NCBI GenBank assembly: GCA_045113315.1
Contig: JBGUIX010000008.1
Location: 1-44,141, forward strand
Origin: RUG13091 sp045113315
GTDB lineage: Bacteria; Bacillota_I; Bacilli_A; RFN20; CAG-826
DNA length: 44,141 nucleotides
Direction: 5' to 3'
Made by a program: the position numbers and the translations under genes. Positions 25,674 to 34,279 of this stretch are shown piece after piece; positions within the stretch are counted from its first letter, which is position 1, and each line of letters opens with the position of its first letter. The notes under the pieces were generated by a model. That model did not search any database. It saw only the letters and a list, made by a program, of their open reading frames with translations, and was not told where the DNA came from.

Positions 25674-26051
25674 TTAGATTTTTGAAATAATTTGAGATTC
25701 CAATATATGTTTATATAATCGTGGTTCTTTCGGCTCTAAAATATCACATTCGATAATGGTGCTATTAGGAAAAGTGTCGACGACTTGGATCGTTCCTTTT
25801 ATAACATTTCCAAAATAATCGAAAGTTACCACATCACCGACTTTATATTTGGGAGTTACTTCTACTTCTTTAAATTCAGACAGATCTTCATAATCATCTA
25901 GATTACCACACCTTCTTAAATAATCACGACCGCCATCAACAGCACACGCCCCACATGAACAAGCAATGAAATCATGGACACTTATACTTTCAATGACATC
26001 GCCACAGCGTTTACATCTAATCGTGTTTTTAACTATTATTGCTGCTTTCAT
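25674..26051 (-). CDS. Zinc-ribbon accessory protein (DUF7695-like)
   Basis: 125 residues. The N-terminal C-K-R-C-G-D-V-I-E-S-x-S-V-H-D-F-I-A-C-S-C-G-A-C-A-V-D-G-G-x-D-Y-L-R-R-C-G is a C-x2-C … C-x-C zinc ribbon common in phages and mobile elements. The C-terminal half (P-K-Y-K-V-G-D-V-V-T-F-D-Y) looks like a small SH3-like barrel. It overlaps the preceding gene by four bases and is the last of a three-gene coupled operon. Molecular role unknown. Confidence 0.75.
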   Translation of the reverse strand: MKAAIIVKNTIRCKRCGDVIESISVHDFIACSCGACAVDGGRDYLRRCGNLDDYEDLSEFKEVEVTPKYKVGDVVTFDYFGNVIKGTIQVVDTFPNSTIIECDILEPKEPRLYKHILESQIISKI

Positions 26052-26620
26052 TTTTTCTTGCTCCTATACATTTTTGAATCGAGGAATTGATAATTCGCAG
26101 CTTTTATTTTCTCTTCTTCAGATATTTCTACTTCTTCAAAAAATCTATACCATTTATCTTTATCTTCATTAATGAAGAAATAATATTGTTTTAAATCTAT
26201 TGCCTTTTTAATATCGTCAACATTTAGATTTGAATATTTCTCTGCTCCTATAACAATAGCAACAATTAGATGATTCCATATCAAATAATCGTATTCTTCT
26301 TGTTTGAGCCACATTCCATCTTCGGCGTTATCTATGTTTATCTTTTTATTAAAAGAAATGTAAAGTCTATCATATTTTAGTGGATGATTGTCATAACAAG
26401 GAACATAAATCAAATCAACAATGCCCTTAGTTTTAAAATATCGATATCCACCAGATGAATAATCATAGACGTACCAATCTGGAAGATCTTCTTTTTTTAT
26501 TTTGGTTGGATAAATTCCATATGCAAACAAAGTATAGTTTTCGCCATAGACATGCCTGCGCTTGCCGATAGGTCCAACATATTTGTCTTCAGTATAATAA
26601 TCTGCATGTATTCTTTTCAT
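26048..26620 (-). CDS. Hypothetical protein
   Basis: 190 residues, soluble, rich in Tyr and Lys, no recognised motif. It overlaps both neighbours by four bases (ATGA), so it is translationally coupled to the phosphoesterase upstream and the zinc-ribbon gene downstream. The N-terminal Y-V-G-P-I-G-K-R-R-H-V-Y-G-E-N-Y-T stretch is the likeliest family signature. Cargo of this kind is usual in mobile elements. Confidence 0.72.
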   Translation of the reverse strand: MKRIHADYYTEDKYVGPIGKRRHVYGENYTLFAYGIYPTKIKKEDLPDWYVYDYSSGGYRYFKTKGIVDLIYVPCYDNHPLKYDRLYISFNKKINIDNAEDGMWLKQEEYDYLIWNHLIVAIVIGAEKYSNLNVDDIKKAIDLKQYYFFINEDKDKWYRFFEEVEISEEEKIKAANYQFLDSKMYRSKKK

Positions 26621-27132
26621 CTTCTTTTCCTCAACTTTTTAATACATTCATCTAAATTAATAGGCCTATAATCAATTCTTTCTACCGATACACACATGCA
26701 ATTAGGATATTCATCCATTAATGTTTTATTCGCATGTACGTGTCCAAAGAAATAGATATAATTAGGCACAATAAGAGATGAATTTTCAAATGGTTCATGC
26801 ATTAATATCACTCCTGGTTCAACCATTATGGGTTTTCTAGTAGCTACTTCAAAGCCACATTCAACATAATCTTTAGGTTTTCTTGTATCGTGATTGCCCA
26901 TTATCAATATCTTCTTACCATTTAATATATTAACTAGGTTTTTAATAACATTCATTTTTCTAGATAATGTGAAATCACCTAATACATAAACTAAATCATC
27001 ATTGCCCACTACTGAATTCCAATATTCTATTAATCTTTGATTCATTTCTTCTGCATTAACAAAAGGTCGAGATGTATATTTAATAACGTTCTCGTGGCCA
27101 AAATGTAAATCTGCGATTAAAAACCTCTTCAT
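26617..27132 (-). CDS. Small cytosolic metallophosphoesterase
   Basis: 171 residues from the ATG at 27132, preceded by AGAGGT; an upstream ATG at 27195 would add 21 unrelated residues. The motifs are A-D-L-H-F-G-H-E-N, V-L-G-D-F-T, M-G-N-H-D-T and F-G-H-V-H-A-N. This is the short phage-type calcineurin-like phosphoesterase, possibly acting on nucleotides or nucleic acid ends. It has no signal peptide. It leads a three-gene operon with the hypothetical and zinc-ribbon genes. Confidence 0.85.
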   Translation of the reverse strand: MKRFLIADLHFGHENVIKYTSRPFVNAEEMNQRLIEYWNSVVGNDDLVYVLGDFTLSRKMNVIKNLVNILNGKKILIMGNHDTRKPKDYVECGFEVATRKPIMVEPGVILMHEPFENSSLIVPNYIYFFGHVHANKTLMDEYPNCMCVSVERIDYRPINLDECIKKLRKRR

Positions 27133-27197
27133 TCTTATAGACCTCTTGCTATATACATTTTCATAATAAAAAAGAGTCGTCAAGTGACCAACCAAAG

Positions 27198-27272
27198 TTA
27201 CCTTTATTAATAATATTAATACAGTAGATATCTTTTGATATGGTTATAACTAATATTATTAATTAAAGGTAA
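27198..27272. repeat. 21-bp inverted repeat with 32-nt loop
   Basis: The left arm 27198-27218 (begins TTACCTTTATTAATAAT) and the right arm 27251-27272 (ends ATTAAAGGTAA) pair along their length with one inserted base. The loop contains TAGATATC and GATATGG. There is no clear T-run, so it may be a cruciform or protein site and not a terminator. The rest of 27196-27383 is a more GC-rich stretch near 27300-27360 with no gene. Confidence 0.6.
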
Positions 27273-27383
27273 ATTTATTTTCTTTATATTTCCAGGACAA
27301 AAGGACGTGTCGTGTGCTTCATAGGGCTTTTTTGACTACCCGAAACAAAGCATGACGAGCCTTTTCAGGTTATTGGAAACATA

Positions 27384-28670
27384 TTAAATATATTCGAGTG
27401 GAAGACAGACAAGATTATCTCTCAAATATACTTTGTTTTTGTTGGATGAAAGAATTACTCCTAACCCTCTCTTTTTTTCTATATCTTTATCCAAGACATC
27501 AAAAGCAGATGCGTCATTAATAGATGGCATATCTTTTTTCTTTATTTCTATCGGATAAAGCACTCCGTTTTCTTCGATAATTAAGTCAATTTCGTTTTCT
27601 AATTGAATTTCTATTTCATTTCCTTCTTTATCAACCTTTTTCTTAGTCTTGTCTTTTCCGTTGTAGAAAAAGAGCCTTTTAGAATAATCTTTTCCTTCGT
27701 TAGCGAATGTTTTAACGATTTCGTTAACGATAAATGTCTCAAAGAATGCTCCATTTTTTGCACCTTTTTCTAATTGATCTTTAGTTAGCCATCTAGTTAG
27801 ATACGCTGCCAGACCTGTGTCTCTAAAATATACTTTTGGAGTTTTAATCGCTCGATTTAAGTGCGAATTATGATAAGGCTGCAAAAGATATATGATGTTG
27901 GTCTTAACTAAAATAGACATCCATTCTTTGATTGTAACAGCACTCACTCCAACATCATTTGCTATGTTGTCATAATTAAGAATTTCACCAGTTCGTGCTG
28001 CAGTTGCAGTTAAAAACCTTATAAAAGCAGTTATGTCTTTAATTTTTGTGTCTGTTAAAACATCTTTTTCTATATATGTTTGGATATATGAGGAATAAAA
28101 TTCTTCCCAATCTTTAGATTTATTATCGTATAGTTCTGGATAGGAACCACGATGAATATAGAACCACAAATCGTTATATTCTCTAATATGTTGTTTTCTC
28201 ATATTTAAATATTCATCAGTTGGTACAAAGTGTTTATTAAAATCAATTTCATTAATTTCACGCAATGACAACCCACTTAGTTCAATAATAGATGTTCTTC
28301 CAGATAATGATTCTTTAATCTTTTCATCAAGTTTCTGTTTGTTTGAACCAGACAAAATAAATTGTGAATAAAAAGTATTTTTATCAACTACTTCTTGCAA
28401 TGAACCAAATATTTCTGGAGCTTTTTGTGCTTCATCAATAAAGGCAGGAATAGATAATCCTCTAACAAAAGAATCTGGATTAGACTTTGCTTGAGCAACC
28501 ATAAAATCAGTTCTAAGAGAAATCATTTCAATATTTGGGTAAAGATGCTCAACTAGAGTAGATTTACCACATTGTCTTGCGCCAAGGATAGACACTATTT
28601 TATTATTAGCAAATGAGCTAGCAATAACGCTTTCAATCGACCTTTTGTAATACTTATTTATAACCGACAT
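27384..28670 (-). CDS. AAA ATPase with C-terminal DUF4143 domain (second copy)
   Basis: 428 residues. Walker A is I-L-G-A-R-Q-C-G-K-S-T-L and Walker B is P-A-F-I-D-E-A-Q-K-A-P-E-I-F. The sensor-like Q-F-I-L-S-G-S-N-K follows. The C-terminal DUF4143 part ends with E-N-E-I-D-L-I-I-E-E-N-G-V-L-Y-P-I-E-I-K-K-K, a PD-(D/E)xK-like core. It is only distantly similar to the 445-residue paralogue. An AAAGGAT site precedes the ATG. It stands alone between the accessory operon and the restriction-modification operon. Confidence 0.9.
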   Translation of the reverse strand: MSVINKYYKRSIESVIASSFANNKIVSILGARQCGKSTLVEHLYPNIEMISLRTDFMVAQAKSNPDSFVRGLSIPAFIDEAQKAPEIFGSLQEVVDKNTFYSQFILSGSNKQKLDEKIKESLSGRTSIIELSGLSLREINEIDFNKHFVPTDEYLNMRKQHIREYNDLWFYIHRGSYPELYDNKSKDWEEFYSSYIQTYIEKDVLTDTKIKDITAFIRFLTATAARTGEILNYDNIANDVGVSAVTIKEWMSILVKTNIIYLLQPYHNSHLNRAIKTPKVYFRDTGLAAYLTRWLTKDQLEKGAKNGAFFETFIVNEIVKTFANEGKDYSKRLFFYNGKDKTKKKVDKEGNEIEIQLENEIDLIIEENGVLYPIEIKKKDMPSINDASAFDVLDKDIEKKRGLGVILSSNKNKVYLRDNLVCLPLEYI

Positions 28671-28805
28671 AAGATATTATCCTTTCGACTTTTCTAAAGT
28701 TCAACTTTATTTTAGTCTATAGTTCTATTAATGTAAAGAAAACAAATAGCATACTGTAGTCACCTATACTACATAAAAGTCTTGTTTTATTATAAAAATA
28801 TAATA

Positions 28806-28829
28806 AGCGATAGAACCTATCGCTCTTTT
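28806..28829 (+). terminator. Hairpin in the 28671-28946 intergenic region
   Basis: AGCGATAG (28806-28813) and CTATCGCT (28817-28824) pair perfectly round AAC and are followed by CTTTTA on the plus strand. No plus-strand gene ends here. The DNA after it (28840-28920) is unusually GC-rich with CpG-containing ACGCG stretches and has no gene. Confidence 0.5.
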
Positions 28830-28946
28830 AGTAATAGACTCACCACAGTTTCGACATGCCCTGACACGCGCAGGTGCTCATGTGTGCGCATATACGCGTA
28901 TCCGTTGAGACTATTGTGGAACCATGTGTTTTATTCTGTTGGACCA

Positions 28947-29285
28947 TTATGCCTTCTTTGTGAATTTACAATCTGGCCATCCACTACAGCCAAGAAAGAT
29001 ATTCATATAATCAGAATGGGACTGTCTTCTAACTAGTGGTTTTCCGCAGAGAGGACATGTGCCATCATCCTTTTTGTTTTGTAAGTATTCTTTAAAATCA
29101 TCAATGTTTATATAGGTTGTGTCATTTTCCCAGACATATACCTCTATGGCATTTTTAAGATAGTCTGATTCTAAAAGATACTTTCGCTGGCGAGCATTAT
29201 TCTCGCTCCAGCTATATTGGTATTCCTTGAATTTAATAACTATTCCGTTTTTTCTGTGTTTCGGAAAGTTTTCATAATTAGTCAT
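28947..29285 (-). CDS. Protein with topoisomerase-type C4 zinc finger, last gene of the defence operon
   Basis: 112 residues from the ATG at 29285, which overlaps the stop of the preceding gene (AATGACTAA) and has GAAGGATGGA upstream; an earlier start at 29303 is possible. The C-terminal finger is C-P-L-C-G-K-P-L-V-x-R … F-L-G-C-S-G-W-P-D-C-K-F, the C-x2-C … C-x4-C pattern of bacterial topoisomerase I tails, a nucleic-acid-binding module. The N-terminal 70 residues are unassigned. It may bind DNA for the neighbouring HEPN-like protein, but that is inference. Confidence 0.75.
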   Translation of the reverse strand: MTNYENFPKHRKNGIVIKFKEYQYSWSENNARQRKYLLESDYLKNAIEVYVWENDTTYINIDDFKEYLQNKKDDGTCPLCGKPLVRRQSHSDYMNIFLGCSGWPDCKFTKKA

Positions 29286-30027
29286 TCTTAATCCATCCTT
29301 CACTCACAAATAAATCGTGATATATCAATTTAAATGATTTGAAGTATCTATCGAGCGGTAGTTTCGCAAACTCTTCATCACCTATTAAATTGTGATATGA
29401 GTAACATAAGAAATCATAAAGTTTGCAACAAGTTAAGCTAGCACGTCTTCCATATCTTTTCATAACGTTCCAATTATCACCACTCATTTGAAACACAGAC
29501 ATGCTTCCGTGTGAGAAAGCATTAAGCGATTGCTCAATATCAACAAGGAACTCTTCTAGCTTAGCTAATTCAATCAGTTGATTGCGACCGTATTTGCCGT
29601 CGCTAGTAAAACTAGAAATCCAACTGTAATCAAAGAAGTCGTTAATTCTATTCTTTGGTATATTATGAGCCGCTAAAAAGGCTTTTTTATCATCTTCTGA
29701 TTCGATATTAATGAATTGAACTTTTAGCTTATACAAATCGATGTATTTTTGAAGAGCATCTTGCTTTGTTATTAATAGAAAGACAGCCGCTACTTGCTCA
29801 AGTCCCATTCTTAAAATTGTGAATGCTTGTGACCATGCGTTTTCAAACATGAGCTTGCAGTATGAGAATAACGTTAAAAATGAATCCGCTATAAGATTGT
29901 AGAATATCTTCTCCTCAGGATTCTTTTTGGAATCAACATAATAATGAAAAACGTAATCCGGCATCGGATGTGACGAATCCATTATTAAACTGAGCATTTG
30001 ATTTATTTGTTCTACTCTGTCATCCAT
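29278..30027 (-). CDS. All-helical HEPN-like protein (DUF5677-like)
   Basis: 249 residues, helical, no signal peptide. F-E-N-A-W-S-Q-A-F-T-I-L-R-M-G-L-E-Q-V-A-A-V-F-L-L-I (about 60-87) and L-N-A-F-S-H-G-S (about 163-170) recall DUF5677/AbiV-like helical families that use an Arg/Glu helix and a late His. I see no textbook R-x4-6-H HEPN ribonuclease motif, so the assignment is tentative. It overlaps its neighbours at both ends (8 bases each), so production is coupled to the DUF2971 protein. An abortive-infection role is suggested only by context. Confidence 0.55.
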   Translation of the reverse strand: MDDRVEQINQMLSLIMDSSHPMPDYVFHYYVDSKKNPEEKIFYNLIADSFLTLFSYCKLMFENAWSQAFTILRMGLEQVAAVFLLITKQDALQKYIDLYKLKVQFINIESEDDKKAFLAAHNIPKNRINDFFDYSWISSFTSDGKYGRNQLIELAKLEEFLVDIEQSLNAFSHGSMSVFQMSGDNWNVMKRYGRRASLTCCKLYDFLCYSYHNLIGDEEFAKLPLDRYFKSFKLIYHDLFVSEGWIKND

Positions 30028-30958
30028 TTTGTTCTTCTACCGAAAAGTATTTGTCTGATTGCTGCATAAAAACAATTCGTATGTTTTTCTTATCTGCTTC
30101 TTTGATAAGCTTTTGTAATTGACTTCCGTCACATCTACAACCTATGTAAATTGATGTTGGCTTTCCAATATTAATAAGATAGCGTTTTCCATCGAAGACA
30201 ATCCCATATTTTTCGTATTCGTTCGATGAGTAAAGGCAGCGTATTTCTTCTTCATATTTCCAATCAAGAGATTTAACAAGAAAGGGCTTTGCTAATTCCT
30301 TTATATTTTCAAAGCGTGCATCTTCTAAATCACCACCACTCATTATAGAAAGAGCGATAGCGTGTGAGACAGCTTTATACAGTTCAGCTTCTGGGCGTTT
30401 AGCTTGATAAATTACATCAAGAAAATCATCGTTGTTCGGTCTTTCATATTCAATACAAACACCTTTGTGTGAATCTGCATAATGGGACCACATCAGCAAA
30501 GAATCTTTCCTTTTACTAAAGCATGAAATTAACGCATTCTTTCTTGCGTCTTCAATCGCGTCATCTAACTGTTTTTGATATTTATCAAATGCTTCTTCAA
30601 ATGTTTTGGCGATGTCAGGTTTTTTCTTGGCCATTTGATTGTAAAGAAAGACTAAACCTGGACTGCCATCATAATATGGTACCTTACGTAACGCTTTTTT
30701 CAGTACAGATAGTTCGGCATTAACAAATCTTACCGGTCCTGCATCTTTTGCTCCTTCAGTTTCGGTTAATTCAACCATGATAGAAAGAACGGTGTAATCT
30801 TTTAGGAGCTTTCTAATTCTCTTTTTATCCTTTTCGTTTTGTTTAAAAACACAATCATAAAGATCGTTAAACTCGAATGGGTGTTTCAAAACAACGCTAT
30901 CGCTATTCAAGATAGAAATAGCAGATTCTAATGAAGTGTATTTGTATATCTTGCTCAT
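30020..30958 (-). CDS. DUF2971 family protein
   Basis: 312 residues. The N-terminal Y-K-Y-T-S-L-E-S-A-I-S-I-L … H-P-F-E-F-N-D-L-Y-D-C and central S-C-F-S-K-R-K-D-S-L-L-M-W-S-H-Y-A-D-S-H-K-G-V-C-I-E-Y define DUF2971, a widespread family often seen beside restriction systems and in phage-defence islands; its activity is unproven. It starts six bases after HsdR ends and overlaps the HEPN-like gene, so it belongs to the restriction-modification transcript. It is a candidate effector. Confidence 0.85.
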   Translation of the reverse strand: MSKIYKYTSLESAISILNSDSVVLKHPFEFNDLYDCVFKQNEKDKKRIRKLLKDYTVLSIMVELTETEGAKDAGPVRFVNAELSVLKKALRKVPYYDGSPGLVFLYNQMAKKKPDIAKTFEEAFDKYQKQLDDAIEDARKNALISCFSKRKDSLLMWSHYADSHKGVCIEYERPNNDDFLDVIYQAKRPEAELYKAVSHAIALSIMSGGDLEDARFENIKELAKPFLVKSLDWKYEEEIRCLYSSNEYEKYGIVFDGKRYLINIGKPTSIYIGCRCDGSQLQKLIKEADKKNIRIVFMQQSDKYFSVEEQNG

Positions 30959-30964
30959 AAGTAC

Positions 30965-33900
30965 CTATTGGGCAATATGGAGGCAATTATTAAAAGCTTG
31001 TACGATTAAAAGAACTGGGTCGATATTGTTATTAAACTCTTTCGAAATGTTGATATCACTAAATGGTTGAGTATTAACCAAATCAGAATTAGTAATATTG
31101 CCATTTCTAATAGCGTAATCAATAATCAAGTCTATAATTCTTCTTTGTTCTTTTGTGAAACTGTAAGAATTCAATAATTCGGCAAATTTTTCATCCACCA
31201 CTTTTCTATCAAGTCTAATGATTTGTCTGATGAAAATAATAAGCTCTTCTGGTGTGGCATAAAAATCTTCATCACCTTCAGATTTCAAACTATCAATTAC
31301 TTGGGTTAATTCATCAATATCGCTTTGATTAAGTTCTTCTAAATTAAGGATTTTTTCAACTGCCTTTATATCACCAAAATGTTTTCTTAAATAGAGGACT
31401 ATTTTTTCTTTATATGTTCTAAAATCATCAAAGTTGAAAGATACATCACGCTCGGTCGTTTCGATCTTGTCATTGAAGTTTGTAATAACAACTCCTTCGC
31501 TTTCGCCTTTTAGATATCTAACGAGAGGTCCGATTTCCTTCTTTATTTGTTCAATTTTGAAGAAATCTAAACTTTCAAAGAAATGTTCATCACAAATTTC
31601 CTTCAAGAGTTCTTTTTTAGCATAAACTTCTGGAATGCTTCCTTGTGGGCCAGTTAGTAATTTAGTAGCAACCTCCAGCAATTGTTTTTGTTGCTTTATA
31701 GAACTGATTGAAGGCGTTAACAAAGAGAGCTGAATCGTCGCCATTCTTAATTCAAATGATCTGTAATAAATATCATCTGTCGAATCAGGATCAATGAGCT
31801 TCAAAATATTCTTTGTTATTTCAAAAACCTTGCTGTCAGTCAAAGGAATCCAGTTGTCTGGGTTTTTGTATTTATCTACATAGGCTAGCGCTTTATGTAC
31901 ATCCATCCTATCAGGATTAAGCTCTTGAATCTTTTGAATCCATTGAGCTTTTAATGATTCGTAATAATTTTTATATTTAACTTGTTCTTGATACTGAATG
32001 CTTTGTAATTCATAAATGATTCTTAAATATACATCGTAAATCTTTTGATTTAAGTTCATTGTTACTGAAGGATCATTCCCTTCAGGATGCTCATCAAAAT
32101 ATTTAAAATTGCCGCCATAATCAAATATGAAGAATCCTTGCTTATCCGTATATTCGATTCGCTCATCATCAAGTGAACGTCCTTCAAAATAATCTTTATT
32201 CGGAGAAACAACTCTTAAGTTCTTGCAAGTTCTTGTTCCTCTTCCCCACATTTGGTCGAACTTAATTCTTGATAAAACTTTCTTGTAGAAAACAAGATTA
32301 ACTATTTCGGGAATATCAACCCCAGTATCCATCATGTCTACCGAAATAACTATTTGTGGATTTGAATCCTTTTTAGCAAAATTGTTTTGTCTGGTTTTAT
32401 TCTTTTTGAGTGCACTATAAATCGTTTGACAGAAATCATCACCTAATTCAGGATATAGTTCTTTAAATCTATCTTCGATAGCGTCCGCGATAGATGCAAG
32501 TGGAGCGAAGATTAAAGTTTTGCCTATTTTATTACCATTATCTACACGTAAGCCATATTTAAATAAATCATCAAACATAGCATCGATTGTTTTCTTATTT
32601 AGTAGGTGCTTTCTGAACTCATCGCCACCAATAAATTCAGGATCATCACCTTGTTGAGCGATTTCATCAAACTCGTCAAGAAGACTTGGCTCAACATCCT
32701 CTCTCTTTAAACCTTTTTTGGCTAGTTCGGACGATTTATCAAAAGCTTTGTAACTAACTAAATAGCCAAGATTAACTGCTTCTTCGAACTTAAGTTCAAA
32801 TGTTGGTTCGTTGACATTCAAATCAAGGATTTCATATGTGGATCTATCAACCGCTTTACTAGGGGTTGCTGTTAAGCCAACGACAAAAGAATCAAAATAA
32901 TCAAAGATAGCACGGTAAACATTGAATAAAGATCTATGTGCTTCATCAACAAATATCAAATCAAAATGACCAACTGAGAATTTCTTATCAGCACTATTAA
33001 TATAATTAAGCATGGAATTATAAGTACAGATACAATATCTAGCAGTTAAATCTGCATCTGGGTTTTCGGCAGAAATATCACTGGTCTCACCAGCCAAGTA
33101 TTTTTTAAATGGTTTAACAGCGTTATCGACAAGATTATTTCTATCGGCCAAGAACAAAACATTTTCAACCCAGTTATTTTCAATAAGAATCTTACTTAAC
33201 GCGACAGCAGTTCTTGTTTTGCCAACACCGCAAGGGAGAACAAGAAGGCTTTTTCTTCTCATTCCAACATCCATCGATTCAATCAAATCGTGCGAAGCCT
33301 CTATTAACTTGCTTCTGTTGATAATTGCTTCGTCTACTTTTTTATTAGCAATACGATTTCTTTTATCTAAAGGTCCTGGTGCTTGTCTTTTTATAAGTCT
33401 CTCTAAATCAACCAAAGAAGCAAAATTCGATACTTCTCTAGCTGGATATCCAAGTCTATCTTGAATCTTAATGGTGTAACCATTCGTATAATAAACTATA
33501 GGTCTGTATGGAAGATTCAAATCTTGCATTAAACCATCAGCGTAATCTTTTGATTGTTGGGCACCAATATGCTCATTCACAGATGTTCTTTTTGCCTCAA
33601 TTACCGCAACAGGATTGCCTGCTTTATCATAGATAACATAATCAACATACCCAACATCTTGATTTGGAAGGTGATGCACTTCAATTTCGACACAGACTTC
33701 GTTAACACCAGGTCTTCCATGTCCTGCGCTGTCTTTTGTGTTATTGACTTTGTAATGCGCATTTTTAAGATTTGTATCAATATAGATTCTTCTTGTTTCA
33801 GCTTCAGTTATCTCGTGATTAATATCTCTAACGTATTGATATTGAAGTTTCTCAGAATCATTAAATGCGTTGATTTTAGAAAAAATAACATATGTAATTT

Positions 33901-34273
33901 CTTTTAAGCACTCGAAAGCCAATTCAACAGTTTTTTCGTCAACAGTAGAGTTATCAAAAGAAGCATTATTTGCCGCCAAATATATAAAATATATTTTGTT
34001 GTAATATTCTGTTTTACCTAAAAACTTTTTAAACTCTTTTTCTTTTATTAACTTAATAAATTCTCTGTTTTTTTGAGTTTTCTTAACTTGAGGCAACGCT
34101 TGGTCAAAAACATAATCAACCAGTTTTTTAAGTTCATCAAAATATCTTAAACAGCTAGATGCATAATTCTGATTTGGTAACCCACATTCAAAAACGGCAT
34201 CTTCGCTTGTAAGAAGATTATACAAACTACCAAAACACTCTAATTCCCTTAAGTACCCAAAATCCATATCCAA
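30965..34273 (-). CDS. hsdR: Type I restriction enzyme R subunit
   Basis: 1102 residues. It has a helical N-terminal region (1-180), a nuclease core with D211 and E226-x-K228 (V-D-Y-V … A-V-I-E-A-K), a SF2 motor with Walker A L-P-C-G-V-G-K-T-R at 346-354, D-E-A-H at 443-446, G-L-T-A-T-P at about 467 and late motif V/VI (M-D-T-G-V-D-I-P and M-W-G-R-G-T-R). A helical C-terminal part probably binds the methylase. It cleaves unmodified DNA after ATP-driven translocation. All key residues are present. It lies six bases after hsdS and six before the DUF2971 gene. Its ribosome site is weak. Confidence 0.95.
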   Translation of the reverse strand: MDMDFGYLRELECFGSLYNLLTSEDAVFECGLPNQNYASSCLRYFDELKKLVDYVFDQALPQVKKTQKNREFIKLIKEKEFKKFLGKTEYYNKIYFIYLAANNASFDNSTVDEKTVELAFECLKEITYVIFSKINAFNDSEKLQYQYVRDINHEITEAETRRIYIDTNLKNAHYKVNNTKDSAGHGRPGVNEVCVEIEVHHLPNQDVGYVDYVIYDKAGNPVAVIEAKRTSVNEHIGAQQSKDYADGLMQDLNLPYRPIVYYTNGYTIKIQDRLGYPAREVSNFASLVDLERLIKRQAPGPLDKRNRIANKKVDEAIINRSKLIEASHDLIESMDVGMRRKSLLVLPCGVGKTRTAVALSKILIENNWVENVLFLADRNNLVDNAVKPFKKYLAGETSDISAENPDADLTARYCICTYNSMLNYINSADKKFSVGHFDLIFVDEAHRSLFNVYRAIFDYFDSFVVGLTATPSKAVDRSTYEILDLNVNEPTFELKFEEAVNLGYLVSYKAFDKSSELAKKGLKREDVEPSLLDEFDEIAQQGDDPEFIGGDEFRKHLLNKKTIDAMFDDLFKYGLRVDNGNKIGKTLIFAPLASIADAIEDRFKELYPELGDDFCQTIYSALKKNKTRQNNFAKKDSNPQIVISVDMMDTGVDIPEIVNLVFYKKVLSRIKFDQMWGRGTRTCKNLRVVSPNKDYFEGRSLDDERIEYTDKQGFFIFDYGGNFKYFDEHPEGNDPSVTMNLNQKIYDVYLRIIYELQSIQYQEQVKYKNYYESLKAQWIQKIQELNPDRMDVHKALAYVDKYKNPDNWIPLTDSKVFEITKNILKLIDPDSTDDIYYRSFELRMATIQLSLLTPSISSIKQQKQLLEVATKLLTGPQGSIPEVYAKKELLKEICDEHFFESLDFFKIEQIKKEIGPLVRYLKGESEGVVITNFNDKIETTERDVSFNFDDFRTYKEKIVLYLRKHFGDIKAVEKILNLEELNQSDIDELTQVIDSLKSEGDEDFYATPEELIIFIRQIIRLDRKVVDEKFAELLNSYSFTKEQRRIIDLIIDYAIRNGNITNSDLVNTQPFSDINISKEFNNNIDPVLLIVQAFNNCLHIAQ

Positions 34274-34279
34274 ATAAGA

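Noticed and set aside
28782..29036. 84-residue plus-strand frame over the CpG-rich region
   Set aside because: Starts inside a hairpin region, has no ribosome site and overlaps the zinc-finger gene antisense.
33554..33907. 117-residue plus-strand frame inside hsdR
   Set aside because: Antisense shadow of a long, motif-complete gene.
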